Numbered from the stretch's first letter, positions 1-8,800 are shown. The stretch: 64,000 bases of DNA from Leptolyngbya sp. O-77 (GCF_001548395.1 NZ_AP017367.1:471001-535000); one strand, 5' to 3'. The notes: generated by a model from the sequence alone, not told the origin. Program-made: numbers and translations.

Positions 1-584
1 CGGGGCAGAAAAGGGATGGAGAACTTCCGATGGCGATCGCCCGATGGAACTTGCCCAAAGCCGCGCAGCCGCATGGCCAGTTTCATAGTAGCCAGGGTTT
101 CGGCTAGGTCGAACAGGTAGCGATAGGTCAGCAGGGTCATGTCGGCCAGCACAGGCGGCAGACCGAGCGATCGCAGCGTAGCCACCAGCGTCAGAAACGG
201 CGTTGTGCCCAGCAAAATAAAGCCCGTTGTGACGATGGCTAAAAATCGCCCCGCAATCAGCAGCATGGCAGACAGCCCTTCTTGACGCAGCGCCACGGGC
301 CCCAGCTGCCACAGGACGGTCTGCCCCGAACAGAACGGCAGCAGCGCCACTACGCCCAGCAGAAAATAGCCCGGATAGCGCAGGCGCGATCGCAAAAACG
401 AGAGGGGCAGCCGAGACAGCCAGTAGAGCGAGAGGGCGATCGCCAGCACCACAGGCACCAGCCACCCCCGCTCTACAAATGCAAAGGCAAACATCAGCGT
501 TACCAGCCCCAGAAGCTTGCAACGCGGCTCCCAGCGGTGGATCGGCGAGTCGAGATGGGCAAACTCATCCATCACCAGCCTCAT
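1..584 (-). CDS. cbiQ: Cobalt/nickel ECF transporter T component CbiQ (partial, runs off left edge)
   Basis: The frame is open from an ATG at 584 to the window edge, giving about 194 residues without the C-terminus. It starts MRLVMDEFAHLDSPIHRWEP, followed by several hydrophobic helices and the motif AMRLRGFGQ, which resembles the conserved Arg-Gly coupling segment of the CbiQ/EcfT family. These proteins are inner-membrane T components that link the substrate-binding CbiM to an ATPase of the CbiO type. The start overlaps the cbiM stop by four bases (ATGA), indicating translational coupling. The ATPase gene would be expected further left, outside the window. Cobalt versus nickel cannot be decided. 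Confidence 0.9.
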   Translation of the reverse strand, partial: MRLVMDEFAHLDSPIHRWEPRCKLLGLVTLMFAFAFVERGWLVPVVLAIALSLYWLSRLPLSFLRSRLRYPGYFLLGVVALLPFCSGQTVLWQLGPVALRQEGLSAMLLIAGRFLAIVTTGFILLGTTPFLTLVATLRSLGLPPVLADMTLLTYRYLFDLAETLATMKLAMRLRGFGQVPSGDRHRKFSIPFLP

Positions 585-1300
585 GCAGCCCTCCCGCCCG
601 TCGATTTTTTTGAGGGCTGGCTGGCTGGCTGCAACGCCGACGAGTCAGATCGAGTCGGGTCTTGTAACAGCTCTGGCTTGACCCGCTGCAAAAAGCCCAC
701 CAGCATTGCTGTAAACACGCCTTCAATCATCGCCAGCGGAACATGCGACGCAACGAGTCCATAGACGGCAACCCGCTCTGCCTGAGCATCCAGTCCACCG
801 GGAATCGTCGCCAAAATCAGCCCAAAGAAGATGATTGCCGCCAGCCCCAGCCCAATGGCTCCGGCCAAAAATGCAAACAGGAGATCTGCCAGCCGCGCCC
901 CCAGCCGCCGCCCAAACTGATGACGGAGCCGAAACACCCAGGCGGCTATCAGTGCCGGAAAGCCCATCATCACGGTGTTAACGCCTAGCGTCGTCAGGCC
1001 GCCGTGCCCAAACATGACCGCTTGCAGAAATAGCCCAATGGCGATCGCAGGCACCGCAAAATAGCCCAACACCGCGCCCAGCAGCCCGTTCAGCACCAGA
1101 TGCACACTTGCTGGCGGAATCGGAATGTGAATGGACGACGCAATGAAAAAGGCAGCTGTCAGCAGGGATGCCTTGGGGATTTGCTCCGTCACGTCTGGCA
1201 TTCGGTTAATTTTCCGCAGCGCATAACCCAGCAGCGGGGCCGCCAGCGCATAGCCACCAATGCAGACGGGCGCGGGGAGGATACCATCAGGTATGTGCAT
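581..1300 (-). CDS. cbiM: Energy-coupling factor metal transporter, S component CbiM/NikM
   Basis: This is a 239-residue integral membrane protein that begins MHIPDGILPAPVC. The N-terminal Met-His-Ile-Pro-Asp-Gly segment is the metal-coordinating end of CbiM/NikM proteins, with His2 as a ligand. Several hydrophobic helices follow, including the conserved stretch with SSIHIPIPPASVHLVLNG. The protein binds Co2+ or Ni2+ in the inner membrane and works with the T component and ATPases. It overlaps the upstream NikL-like gene by 14 bp and the downstream cbiQ by 4 bp, so the set is one operon. The C-terminal tail (SKKSTGGRAA) is poorly conserved. Confidence 0.92.
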   Translation of the reverse strand: MHIPDGILPAPVCIGGYALAAPLLGYALRKINRMPDVTEQIPKASLLTAAFFIASSIHIPIPPASVHLVLNGLLGAVLGYFAVPAIAIGLFLQAVMFGHGGLTTLGVNTVMMGFPALIAAWVFRLRHQFGRRLGARLADLLFAFLAGAIGLGLAAIIFFGLILATIPGGLDAQAERVAVYGLVASHVPLAMIEGVFTAMLVGFLQRVKPELLQDPTRSDSSALQPASQPSKKSTGGRAA

Positions 1301-1904
1301 TGTGAGCCTTGGGTCGTCGAGAAAAAAACAGCGCCGTTCCTACGCAACCCCAGATGACCGAAGCCGCCATGACGAATCTTTGAATTGGATTTAGCCCGCC
1401 GCCGGAGCGCAATCCCGGGGGACTGATTGCAGAGGAACTGGTTTCAGAGGAACTGGTGGCAGCGGATGCAGGTTCACCAGCGCCCGCCGCTGCACCGCCC
1501 CCTACCGGAATCACCAAAATTTCGCCATGCCCTGCCTGCCGCACTTGCACCTCCCAGTTGCCAGGTTGGGACGGGTCAGGCGCAAAGAGAAAGCGACCGG
1601 ATTCATCGGCCGTGCCCCGCAGCCAGGGGGTTTGCGGATCGGCGGGCGAAAAGACTGCAACCTGGGCCCCAGACATGGGCTGTCCACCGTCGTAGCGAGC
1701 TTCCAGGGCGATCGCCTGCGTTTCCTGATAGGTAATATCAACCCCGTGGGCGTGGGCCGGTGTAGAGAGGTGGGTAATCACAAACCCGGTGGCGATCGCC
1801 AGCAAGCCGAATCGCAGCACCCCACACCGCGTAGCAACGTGCAACCTGAACCGCCAAAAGCGTTCCGAAAAGCGCCCTATCCCTTTCGCTCTCTGGTGAT
1901 CCAT
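1287..1904 (-). CDS. NikL/CbiL-like accessory protein of the metal ECF transporter
   Basis: The start at 1904 (MDHQRAKGIGRF) is preferred because GAGGG lies six bases upstream; a longer TTG-started frame reaches 1931. An N-terminal membrane segment ends in ATGFVITHLSTPAHAHG. A periplasmic beta-sandwich-like domain follows with a His at the mature N-terminus (HGVDITYQET), then a Ser/Ala-rich linker and a C-terminal membrane helix (FVMAASVIWGCVGTALFF). This two-helix, periplasmic-loop layout is that of NikL, the extra component of NikMLQO systems, rather than the short CbiN. NikL is known mainly from nickel transporters, so nickel is mildly favoured. Confidence 0.65.
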   Translation of the reverse strand: MDHQRAKGIGRFSERFWRFRLHVATRCGVLRFGLLAIATGFVITHLSTPAHAHGVDITYQETQAIALEARYDGGQPMSGAQVAVFSPADPQTPWLRGTADESGRFLFAPDPSQPGNWEVQVRQAGHGEILVIPVGGGAAAGAGEPASAATSSSETSSSAISPPGLRSGGGLNPIQRFVMAASVIWGCVGTALFFSRRPKAHNAHT

Positions 1905-2031
1905 ACTCAACCCTCGCTTCAAAACGCCCAACCTTAGCTCACTCGACTAAACATGCCTATCCTGAATCAATCTGGCTAGAAATTGCCAAATCGTTCCCAA
2001 ATCACTCCAAACTGTAAGACAAACGACCTGA

Positions 2032-2080
2032 GACTGGCGATTAAGACTGGTGACTAAAACTGGCGATTAAGACTGGCGAC
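2032..2080. repeat. 13-bp tandem repeat, four copies
   Basis: Four consecutive units close to GACTGGCGATTAA begin at 2032, 2045, 2058 and 2071; the last is partial. They lie over the stop codon of the lipoprotein gene, between it and the NikL-like gene. No function is evident. Confidence 0.75.
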
Positions 2081-2957
2081 AGTGACCCTCGCCCACATGC
2101 CCCAGCGAGGGCAAGATGCTGTCCAACAAGTCGCGGTTTTCCTTAGACAAACTCGCGTTCAGGGTTTTCAAGTCGGCTCTGGCCTGTCCATTTTGAGCCA
2201 GCGCGGCGATCGGCTCGAAACCCAACGCTCCCATGTTGAGTTCATCCTCTGCCGGAGCATCGCCATCCCCAAACAGGTGGTCAAAGTGGAACGTGGCTTC
2301 CAGGTCGGCGTTGCTGTTCGCCTCCAGGATGCCCTTGCGTTCGTCTCCCACAAAATCCCCACAGGTAAACGTCATTTCGCGATCCAGGTTGAGCGTAAAG
2401 TTCACCGTTTGCCCATCTTTTACGCCCGTTCCCACGATCACCAGCGCATAGCCCTTGGCAGGACCGTCCTTGGCGATCGCCATCCGCCATGACAGCGCAT
2501 TATAACGACCCGCCGGAGCCGCCACCTCTCCCACCAGAATCGGGTCTGCATTTTCATCGCCTGCCGCTAGGTCAACTGTTTTTTCGCCAGGCAGCGTCAC
2601 CTGCTGCTGCGCCCGGATGGGGTCTGCGCCTTCGGGATTAAACGGCGGATCAGTCTGATAAGCGGTAATATCCGCTAGATTGACATACACATGGTCGAAA
2701 GACACCTCCCATCCATCCTTAGACACAAACCCCTGACGCACAAAATCCTCGCCGTTGGCCCGAATCTGCAAAGTCCCCTGACCTTGCGCCTGGGCCTGCG
2801 TTTCTCCCTGCTGGGCATTACTTTGAGGCGCATCGTCACCAGAGCAGGCAGAAAGCAGTCCAACTGCCAGCAGCGCAAACCCAGCACTTTTGACCGATGA
2901 TCTAAGGGACGATTTGAATGATTGGTTTAAATAACTCTTCCACATACTTTTTTGCAT
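2067..2957 (-). CDS. Predicted lipoprotein of unknown function, probably metal-related
   Basis: This 296-residue protein has a basic N-terminus, a hydrophobic helix (GFALLAVGLLSAC) and a lipobox LLSAC with Cys near residue 39, so it should be lipid-anchored after cleavage by signal peptidase II. A Gln-rich linker precedes a globular domain containing WEVSFDHVYVNLADITAY and FHFDHLFGDGD. The C-terminus is GHVGEGHCRQS. Several His, Asp and Cys residues could bind metal. The family is not recognised with certainty. It is the first gene of the leftward NikL-CbiM-CbiQ series, 162 bp upstream of the next start, so a role as periplasmic metal-binding protein is inferred from context only. Confidence 0.7.
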   Translation of the reverse strand: MQKSMWKSYLNQSFKSSLRSSVKSAGFALLAVGLLSACSGDDAPQSNAQQGETQAQAQGQGTLQIRANGEDFVRQGFVSKDGWEVSFDHVYVNLADITAYQTDPPFNPEGADPIRAQQQVTLPGEKTVDLAAGDENADPILVGEVAAPAGRYNALSWRMAIAKDGPAKGYALVIVGTGVKDGQTVNFTLNLDREMTFTCGDFVGDERKGILEANSNADLEATFHFDHLFGDGDAPAEDELNMGALGFEPIAALAQNGQARADLKTLNASLSKENRDLLDSILPSLGHVGEGHCRQS

Positions 2958-3563
2958 GTCCTTTTGTGATGATTCAACTCGCCGTTCAAACTATGCCTGA
3001 CGATGCTTGCCAAATCTTGAATTAATATTGAGTTTCTTGTCGAACACAGCAACCTCCACACAGTATCTTAGATAAGACCTGGGAGAAATAAATCTTCAGA
3101 TTCACTTCAGATTCTCGACGGATTGCTGGAACTCTGTCTATGCTAAACCGGGCGATGTAATCAAGCTATACGGCCTTGAGACACAAACAGATTTAGAGCA
3201 GATTTCGCAGGTCTTTCAACAGTGCTTTTTAACACTCACAGTTAATCTGGTTGTGCCCCAGATTTCAATGCCCTCAGGGGGGATAGGACACAGATAGATA
3301 TTTTGTAAATCTTTTTTATAAGAGGTAGATTAATCGACAAATAAACGCACCAGGAAAAGCTCAATTAGGGTTTTGCGGGTTCGTGCCTGATGGAAATGCT
3401 ACAGGCATTCGATCGAGGTGTTTCAGGGTTTGACCGTAGAGATTTTGTATCAACAGCAACCACATTATCAATTGCCTCTTGATATCGAGAAAGCTTTACT
3501 GTTAATCCGTTGATAATTTGGTTTATCTAGTGAATTTAATCCAATGAATTGATTCAGGAAAAT
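2958..3563. other. Intergenic region, divergent promoters expected
   Basis: This 606-bp AT-richer stretch separates the leftward metal operon from the rightward DUF309 gene and should hold the promoters of both. No cobalamin-riboswitch box, nickel-operator palindrome or RNA gene was recognised by eye. Confidence 0.5.
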
Positions 3564-3959
3564 ATGCTTGAAGCAGCATTTTGGGATGGGGTTGAGCAAT
3601 TTAATCATCGCCAATTCTATGAGTGTCATGACACCCTAGAGGCAATCTGGATGGAAGCAATGGAGCCAGATCGGACGTTTTATCAGGGTGTGCTGCAAAT
3701 TGCGGTGGCGCTCTATCACCTCAGCAATGGCAACGGGCGTGGGGCAACAATGCTGCTGGGTGAGGGGCTGCGGCGACTGGGGCGCTATACACCAGACTAT
3801 GGCGGGGTTGATGTGGAGCAGTTGGTTCATCAAAGCGCGGCGATCTTGGAGGACTTGCAGCAGCGCGGGCCAGAACAGGCGGCGGAGCTATGGCGATCGC
3901 TCTCCACGTCTCTAGACTGCGAGGCCCCATGCCTGCCTACAATTTATCCCGTGAGATAG
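3564..3959 (+). CDS. DUF309 domain-containing protein
   Basis: The ATG at 3564 has AGGA five bases upstream and is preferred to an in-frame TTG at 3549. The 131-residue product carries the family signature near its N-terminus: FNHRQFYECHDTLEAIWM followed by FYQGVLQIAVALYHLSNGN. DUF309 proteins are small, all-helical and common in cyanobacteria and chloroplasts. Their biochemical role is not established; conserved Glu, His and Asp in the ECHDTLE segment suggest a possible metal or ligand site. The gene stands alone between the metal operon and the Lpt genes. Confidence 0.88.
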   Translation: MLEAAFWDGVEQFNHRQFYECHDTLEAIWMEAMEPDRTFYQGVLQIAVALYHLSNGNGRGATMLLGEGLRRLGRYTPDYGGVDVEQLVHQSAAILEDLQQRGPEQAAELWRSLSTSLDCEAPCLPTIYPVR

Positions 3960-4095
3960 TGCCAAACAAGCCTGGTCGATTCGTTGCTCTGCGGATCTGT
4001 GTAGAAGGGCGATCGCCCTTGAAGAAATTCTCAGAGAATTTTTTGAGGGAACGTCTCAGAAGATCGATTTGGGAAGCTTTTTGAGGAACCTTCTG

Positions 4096-4116
4096 AGGCG
4101 CTCTAGCGTCTTTTTC
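4096..4116 (+). terminator. Possible weak intrinsic terminator after the DUF309 gene
   Basis: AGGCGC (4096-4101) pairs with GCGTCT (4106-4111) across a four-base loop, including one G-U pair, and is followed by a T run. The stem is only six pairs, so the call is tentative. It lies about 140 bp past the DUF309 stop. Confidence 0.35.
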
Positions 4117-4257
4117 TCTTAAAAAGCTAGGACTCTGCGGATCTCGAACTGAGGGGCACAGCGCTAGTATTGCTAATATTTTGCAGGGGCACCACGACCG
4201 TTCAGAACGCTGTCGGTTCGATTTCACTGGCTTTCGAATTCACCACCGGGCAACCCA

Positions 4258-4808
4258 ATGATGGTTTTCTCTCGTTTTTTTAGCACTGCTACGGTAGGCG
4301 CACGTCGGGCAACGCAGGAAGCAAAACCGAAGGCGAAACAGATGTGGATCGCTGGGTTGGCGATCGCCCTGACGCTGCCCACCGCCGCCTTCCACGCTGC
4401 CACCGCGCAGGCCCCGCCCCCCGGCTGGCCAGCCCCCTCCGTCTCGAAGCAGACACTACCGAAGCCAACGCTGTCACTGGGGTCATCACGGCGCGGGGGA
4501 ATGTCCGCATCACCTACCCCGCCCGACAGATCCAGGCGACCGCTGTGCAGGCACAATACTTCAGCCGCGAGCGCCGCATCGTCCTCAGCGGCAATGTCTA
4601 CGTCTTGCAAGAGGGCAACAGCCTGCGTGGCGAGGTGGTCACGTACCTAGTGGACGAAGGGCGCTTTCTCGCCCTCCCCGATCGCGGGCAGCAGGTCGAA
4701 GCCATCTACATCGTGCCCGACCCCAACCCCACCACGGGCAGCAACCCCGCCGCACCGCCCGCTTTCAATCCCAAACCAGAATTCAAGCTTCCCGAAAGTC
4801 CAGAATAA
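4258..4808 (+). pseudogene. lptA: LptA/OstA-family lipopolysaccharide-export periplasmic protein, apparent frameshift
   Basis: Two overlapping frames make up one gene. The first (from 4258, or from the better-placed ATG at 4342) encodes a signal peptide, MWIAGLAIALTLPTAAFHA, with a cleavage site near ATAQA. The second, in a different frame from about 4420 to 4808, encodes the LptA domain: LRLEADTTEANAVTGVITAR, then NVRITYPARQIQATAVQAQY and VLSGNVYVLQEGNSLRGE. LptA forms the periplasmic bridge for lipopolysaccharide. One extra base in the C6 run at 4417-4422 would join the frames as signal peptide-APPPRLASPLRLEAD. As given, no single reading frame makes a secreted protein. The missing base may be a homopolymer base-calling error or a real mutation. 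The gene directly precedes lptB and the permease. Confidence 0.85.
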
Positions 4809-4947
4809 TTTGGATTTGCGTATTACGCATTGGGTCAGACGGATAACCCGTTTGGGTAGATTTAGGCACTTTTAGGCACTCCTGCCTTCTGAACCGCCGC
4901 TTGTTTGATAAAATCATTGGCTGATTCCATCTGCTGCGAGTACGCCG

Positions 4948-5676
4948 TTGAAGATTGTCTTAGAGAACATTCATAAATCTTACGGGCGGCGGCAGGTAGT
5001 CAATCGCGTCAGCCTTTCAGTTGGGCAAGGCGAAGTGGTGGGGCTGCTGGGGCCAAACGGGGCTGGCAAGACGACCACCTTTTATATTGCAACGGGAATC
5101 GAGCGCCCAGACCAAGGCCGCGTCTGGCTAGACAATCAGGAAATTACTCGTTTGCCAATTCAGGAACGCGCCAGGATGGGCGTTGGCTACTTGGCCCAAG
5201 AGCCAAGCATTTTCCGCAACCTCAGCGTGCGTGACAACATCCTGCTTGTCTTTCAACAAACAGGTGTGCCCGCTGAAGAGCATGAGGCTCGGCTCCGCGG
5301 ACTACTCAAGGAATTTCGCCTGGAAACTGTTGCAGGGACACCCGGAAACCGCGTATCTGGCGGAGAGCGCCGCCGCACCGAAATCGCCCGCGCCCTGGCA
5401 GCAGGCATCCACGGGCCCCAGTTTCTTTTATTGGACGAACCCTTTGCAGGCGTTGACCCAATCGCCGTTGCCGAAATTCAGGAGATTATTGCCACCCTGC
5501 GCGATCGCCAAATTGGTATCCTAATCACCGACCACAACGTCCGCGAAACCCTCGCCATCACCGACCGCGCCTACATCATGCGCGATGGCGAAATCCTCGC
5601 CTCCGGCAGCACCGAAGAACTTTACGCCAATCCCCTGGTGCGACAGTATTACCTGGGCGATAGCTTTCAGCCTTGA
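4948..5676 (+). CDS. lptB: Lipopolysaccharide export ABC transporter ATP-binding protein LptB
   Basis: This 242-residue ATPase shows Walker A GPNGAGKTT near residue 36, the Q-loop region YLAQEPSIFRNLSVRDNI, the signature VSGGERRRTEIARAL, Walker B FLLLDEPFAGVDP and the H-loop His in ITDHNVRETL. The run FAGVDP plus ITDHNVRETL is typical of LptB. It powers extraction of lipopolysaccharide from the inner membrane together with LptF/LptG. The start appears to be TTG at 4948, since no ATG or GTG lies suitably upstream. The stop is directly followed by the permease-containing frame. With lptA 139 bp upstream, this is a compact Lpt cluster. Confidence 0.95.
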   Translation: MKIVLENIHKSYGRRQVVNRVSLSVGQGEVVGLLGPNGAGKTTTFYIATGIERPDQGRVWLDNQEITRLPIQERARMGVGYLAQEPSIFRNLSVRDNILLVFQQTGVPAEEHEARLRGLLKEFRLETVAGTPGNRVSGGERRRTEIARALAAGIHGPQFLLLDEPFAGVDPIAVAEIQEIIATLRDRQIGILITDHNVRETLAITDRAYIMRDGEILASGSTEELYANPLVRQYYLGDSFQP

Positions 5677-5834
5677 GCGGGTTAGAGCATGGCGGGGTGG
5701 GGAGGGGACAGCCGGATTACTCTGATGCGAAAGCGGCTCTAAAAGCACCTCCAACCCCCCACCCTGTAACAGGCTATTCTCCCTCAGCTTCTTCCCCTGC
5801 ACTTTCTTCTCCTGCACCAAACTCACCCCTTCCT

Positions 5835-7016
5835 ATGACCACCCTCACTCGCCCCTACCAGCCCCGCCAGCCCTGGTGGCAGCGCCTTCTGCCGATTCCG
5901 GTGATGGATCGGTACATCATTTCAGAATTGCTGCCAACGTTCCTCTTTGGGGTGGGGGCGTTTACCTCAATTGGGGTATCGGTGGATAGTCTGTTCTATC
6001 TAGTGAACCAGGTGGTTGAAAAGGGACTGCCGATTGCCAAAGCCATCGAGGTGCTGCTGCTCAAGTTTCCCGAATTCATTGTGTATGGGCTGCCGATGGC
6101 GACGCTGTTGTCTACGCTGATGACCTTTGGGCGACTGTCGAGCGATAGCGAACTGGTAGCGCTGCGAGGCTGCGGCATTAGCACCCAGCGCTTGATGCTG
6201 CCTGCGCTGATTTTTTGCCTGCTGATCACGGGGCTGATGTTTGCGTTTAACGAGTCGATTGTGCCTGCGGCAAATTTGCGGGCTTCGACAACGCTGCGGG
6301 CGGCGCTGAATCAGGAGCAGGTAGAATATCGAGAGAGCAATATTCTCTATCAGGAGTTTCAACAGGTTCAACAGCCGGATGGCAGCCGCGAAAGCGCCCT
6401 AGCGCGAATTTTTTACTCGAAGGAGTTTGACGGCAAACGGATGCGGGGGCTGACGATTCTCGATTTTTCGCGGGAAGGACTCAATCAAATTGTGAGTGCC
6501 GAGTCGGCCCAGTGGAATCCGCAGCAAAGCGCCTGGGACTTTGAAAACGGCACAATTTATGTGGTGTCGCCGGATGGCTCGTTTCGGAATATTGTGCGGT
6601 TTACCGAGCAGCAGCTCGCCCTGCCGCGATCGCCCCTCGACCTGGCCCAGCGCAGCAAAGACTATGGCGAGATGAACATCGCCGAATCGCGGGAATATTT
6701 GAAGATCATCGAGCCAGCGGGCAACCTGGGCAAAATTCGCGAACTGAGGGTGCGAATTCAGCAGAAGATTTCGCTGCCGTTTGTCTGCGTCGTCTTTGGG
6801 CTGGTAGGGGCAACGCTGGGGTCACAACTGCGGCGGGCTGGGCGAGCAACTGGGTTCGCCCTTAGTATTCTGATTATTTTTGCGTACTATATCCTGTACT
6901 TCATTTTTGGGGCGATCGCCCAGGCTGGGGCCCTGCCCCCTGTGCTGGGGGCCTGGATTCCCAACCTATTTGGACTCGCTGCCGGACTTTTGCTGATGGT
7001 TCGGGCATCGCGCTAG
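5835..7016 (+). CDS. LptF/LptG (YjgP/YjgQ) family lipopolysaccharide export permease
   Basis: The ATG at 5835 (MTTLTRPYQPRQPWWQRLLP) is chosen because the longer frame, opening at a TTG overlapping the lptB stop, begins with Pro/Ser-rich residues lacking family features. The 393-residue product has VMDRYIISELLPTFLFGVGAF, the typical N-terminal amphipathic segment plus first membrane helix. Two more helices follow, then a central periplasmic jellyroll-like domain (about residues 130-300) and three C-terminal helices ending in FGLAAGLLLMVRASR. Cyanobacteria usually have one such permease type that may form a homodimer with LptB. The stop overlaps the converging glycerophosphodiesterase stop by four bases. 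Confidence 0.92.
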   Translation: MTTLTRPYQPRQPWWQRLLPIPVMDRYIISELLPTFLFGVGAFTSIGVSVDSLFYLVNQVVEKGLPIAKAIEVLLLKFPEFIVYGLPMATLLSTLMTFGRLSSDSELVALRGCGISTQRLMLPALIFCLLITGLMFAFNESIVPAANLRASTTLRAALNQEQVEYRESNILYQEFQQVQQPDGSRESALARIFYSKEFDGKRMRGLTILDFSREGLNQIVSAESAQWNPQQSAWDFENGTIYVVSPDGSFRNIVRFTEQQLALPRSPLDLAQRSKDYGEMNIAESREYLKIIEPAGNLGKIRELRVRIQQKISLPFVCVVFGLVGATLGSQLRRAGRATGFALSILIIFAYYILYFIFGAIAQAGALPPVLGAWIPNLFGLAAGLLLMVRASR

Positions 7017-7738
7017 AGTCGCCCCGCCAGCACTGCATCAGGATGCGCCGCGCGGATCTGCATTCCCACATCGGGCCGGTCGGTAATGATGCCCTGAATC
7101 CGGCGATCGCCCAGCAAATCCGTCATCAGCGGCTCATCGTTCACCGTCCACACCCAAACTGGGCGATCGCCCATCACCACCTGCGACAGCAGGCTATGGC
7201 TCAGCAGTTGCCAGTTTGGGGCGATAAAATCGGCTCGCATTTCTCGGACGCGATCGCGCACCGACTTCGCATTCAGCCGAAAGGACTTGCAAAACTTAAC
7301 CGTACCATGACCAAATAAAAACCCCGCCTTAACGTCGGGGTAGTGTTGCTTGATGCGGCGGATGGCAAAGGGGTGGAACGACGTAACCACCATCGACTCA
7401 GCATCGAAGGCTGGCCTGAGGATTTCCATCACCTGCTTTTCGTAGCCGGCCTCTTTTAGCTCGACATCCAGCCGGATTTTTCCTTTGCACAAATCCACGA
7501 CCTCTGTCAGGGTGGGAATATCGGGGTCGAGGGTTTGCAGTTCAGTGTAGGTCAGCTTGCGAATGGGCTTCTCGTTCACGTCGGCATCGTGGTAAATCAC
7601 CAGCACCCGATCCTTGGTGCGGCGCACGTCAAACTCCACCATGTCTGCCCCAAAGGCGATCGCCCGCTCAAACGCTGACAGCGTATTTTCCTTGGCATTT
7701 GCCGATGCGCCCCGGTGGGCAATGATTAGCGGTTGCAT
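7013..7738 (-). CDS. Glycerophosphodiester phosphodiesterase
   Basis: The ATG at 7738 gives a 241-residue protein starting MQPLIIAHRGASANAKENTL, which holds the catalytic HRGA and the Glu-Asn of the GDPD family. Further motifs are VEFDVRRTKDRVLVIYHD (metal-binding Glu/Asp and catalytic His), LDVELKEAG and the C-terminal VWVWTVNDEPLM. The enzyme hydrolyses glycerophosphodiesters to glycerol-3-phosphate and an alcohol, recycling phosphate and lipid head groups. A longer in-frame extension up to 7990 has no family similarity and runs antisense to the rpsD start, so it is rejected. No signal peptide is seen, so it is probably cytoplasmic. Confidence 0.92.
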   Translation of the reverse strand: MQPLIIAHRGASANAKENTLSAFERAIAFGADMVEFDVRRTKDRVLVIYHDADVNEKPIRKLTYTELQTLDPDIPTLTEVVDLCKGKIRLDVELKEAGYEKQVMEILRPAFDAESMVVTSFHPFAIRRIKQHYPDVKAGFLFGHGTVKFCKSFRLNAKSVRDRVREMRADFIAPNWQLLSHSLLSQVVMGDRPVWVWTVNDEPLMTDLLGDRRIQGIITDRPDVGMQIRAAHPDAVLAGRL

Positions 7739-7942
7739 ACTCGTCCACTCCAGCGCTGAATCGTTCAGTCCATAGTCTACAGTTCCCACGGAACCTTGCT
7801 GCGTGTTCTGTATGCCAGTTGATTTTGGGTAACCGAAGAGAGACGGGTAGAGCGCCACCCCATCGAATCCCCCTCCGTTCCTCTCTCGCTTTGCTTGCAA
7901 GGTGCCTTGAAAGTTGATCTTTTCACTTCGCAGATAAAGCGA

Positions 7943-7977
7943 TACAATGTTAGTTTTGGGAAAGCATTTCGGAGAGG
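7943..7977 (+). promoter_or_regulatory. rpsD -10 element and ribosome-binding site
   Basis: TACAAT at 7943-7948 is a good sigma70-type -10 hexamer 36 bp upstream of rpsD. No convincing -35 is seen. GGAGAGG at 7971-7977 is a strong Shine-Dalgarno sequence six bases before the ATG at 7984. Confidence 0.55.
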
Positions 7978-7983
7978 AATCTA

Positions 7984-8592
7984 ATGGCACGATATCGAGG
8001 TCCCCGCCTCAGAGTGGTGCGCCGTCTGGGAGAACTGCCCGGACTGACGCGCAAAAGCCCCAAGCGGGCATATCCCCCCGGACAGCACGGTCAGACCCGC
8101 AAAAAGCGTACTGAGTATGCCGTCCGTCTAGAAGAGAAGCAAAAGCTCCGGTACAACTACGGTCTCACCGAGCGTCAACTGCTTCGCTATGTTCGTAAAG
8201 CTCGTCGCGCCTCTGGTTCTACAGGCGAGTCGCTGCTGCAACTGCTGGAAATGCGGCTGGATAACACCGTATTTCGCATGGGCATGGCTCCGACTATTCC
8301 AGCAGCGCGTCAATTGGTGAATCATGGCCACGTCACCGTCAACGGCAGAGTGGTAGACATTCCCAGCTTCCAGTGCAAGCCCGGTATGGAAATCGGCGTG
8401 CGAGACAGCGATCGCTCTCGGAAGCTTGTAGAAGAAAATCTCCAGTTCCCCGGTTTGGCAAACCTGCCCAGCCACCTGGAGTTTGACAAAAACAAGCTGA
8501 CTGGTAAGGTAAACGGCGTAATCGATCGGGAATGGGTTGCGCTGTCGATCAATGAACTGCTAGTGGTGGAATACTACTCTAGACAGGCGTAA
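7984..8592 (+). CDS. rpsD: 30S ribosomal protein S4
   Basis: The 202-residue product matches bacterial/plastid S4 from end to end: MARYRGPRLRVVRRLGELPG, the S4 RNA-binding core RLDNTVFRMGMAPTIPAARQ, then LVNHGHVTVNGRVVDIPSFQ, and the C-terminal INELLVVEYYSRQA. S4 nucleates assembly of the 30S body by binding 16S rRNA. The gene has a clear ribosome-binding site and its own terminator, and it is not in an alpha operon here, as is usual in cyanobacteria. Confidence 0.98.
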   Translation: MARYRGPRLRVVRRLGELPGLTRKSPKRAYPPGQHGQTRKKRTEYAVRLEEKQKLRYNYGLTERQLLRYVRKARRASGSTGESLLQLLEMRLDNTVFRMGMAPTIPAARQLVNHGHVTVNGRVVDIPSFQCKPGMEIGVRDSDRSRKLVEENLQFPGLANLPSHLEFDKNKLTGKVNGVIDREWVALSINELLVVEYYSRQA

Positions 8593-8800
8593 GAATTTCT
8601 GCGGACGGGCGATCGAGCTAGTCAGACGGCTTACAGTCAAACCCGCAAATTCTACGCAAAGTTCCCAATACTTCCAGATTACTTTCCAAAAAAATTCCAG
8701 TGTTGGCACTCGTGCGGCTGCGATGCCCTCTCTGAATCCGAATTGTTTTAGCGAAATATCAGGCGACTAGCCCAAAGTTGGCACGTTTGATAGAAGGCAA

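Noticed and set aside
2958..3300. Cobalamin riboswitch upstream of the metal operon
   Set aside because: The conserved GCCACTG-type box and adjoining paired elements were not found by eye.
4140..4257. tRNA-like GGTTCGATTTC segment before lptA
   Set aside because: The flanking bases cannot form a T-stem or acceptor stem, and no anticodon arm is visible.
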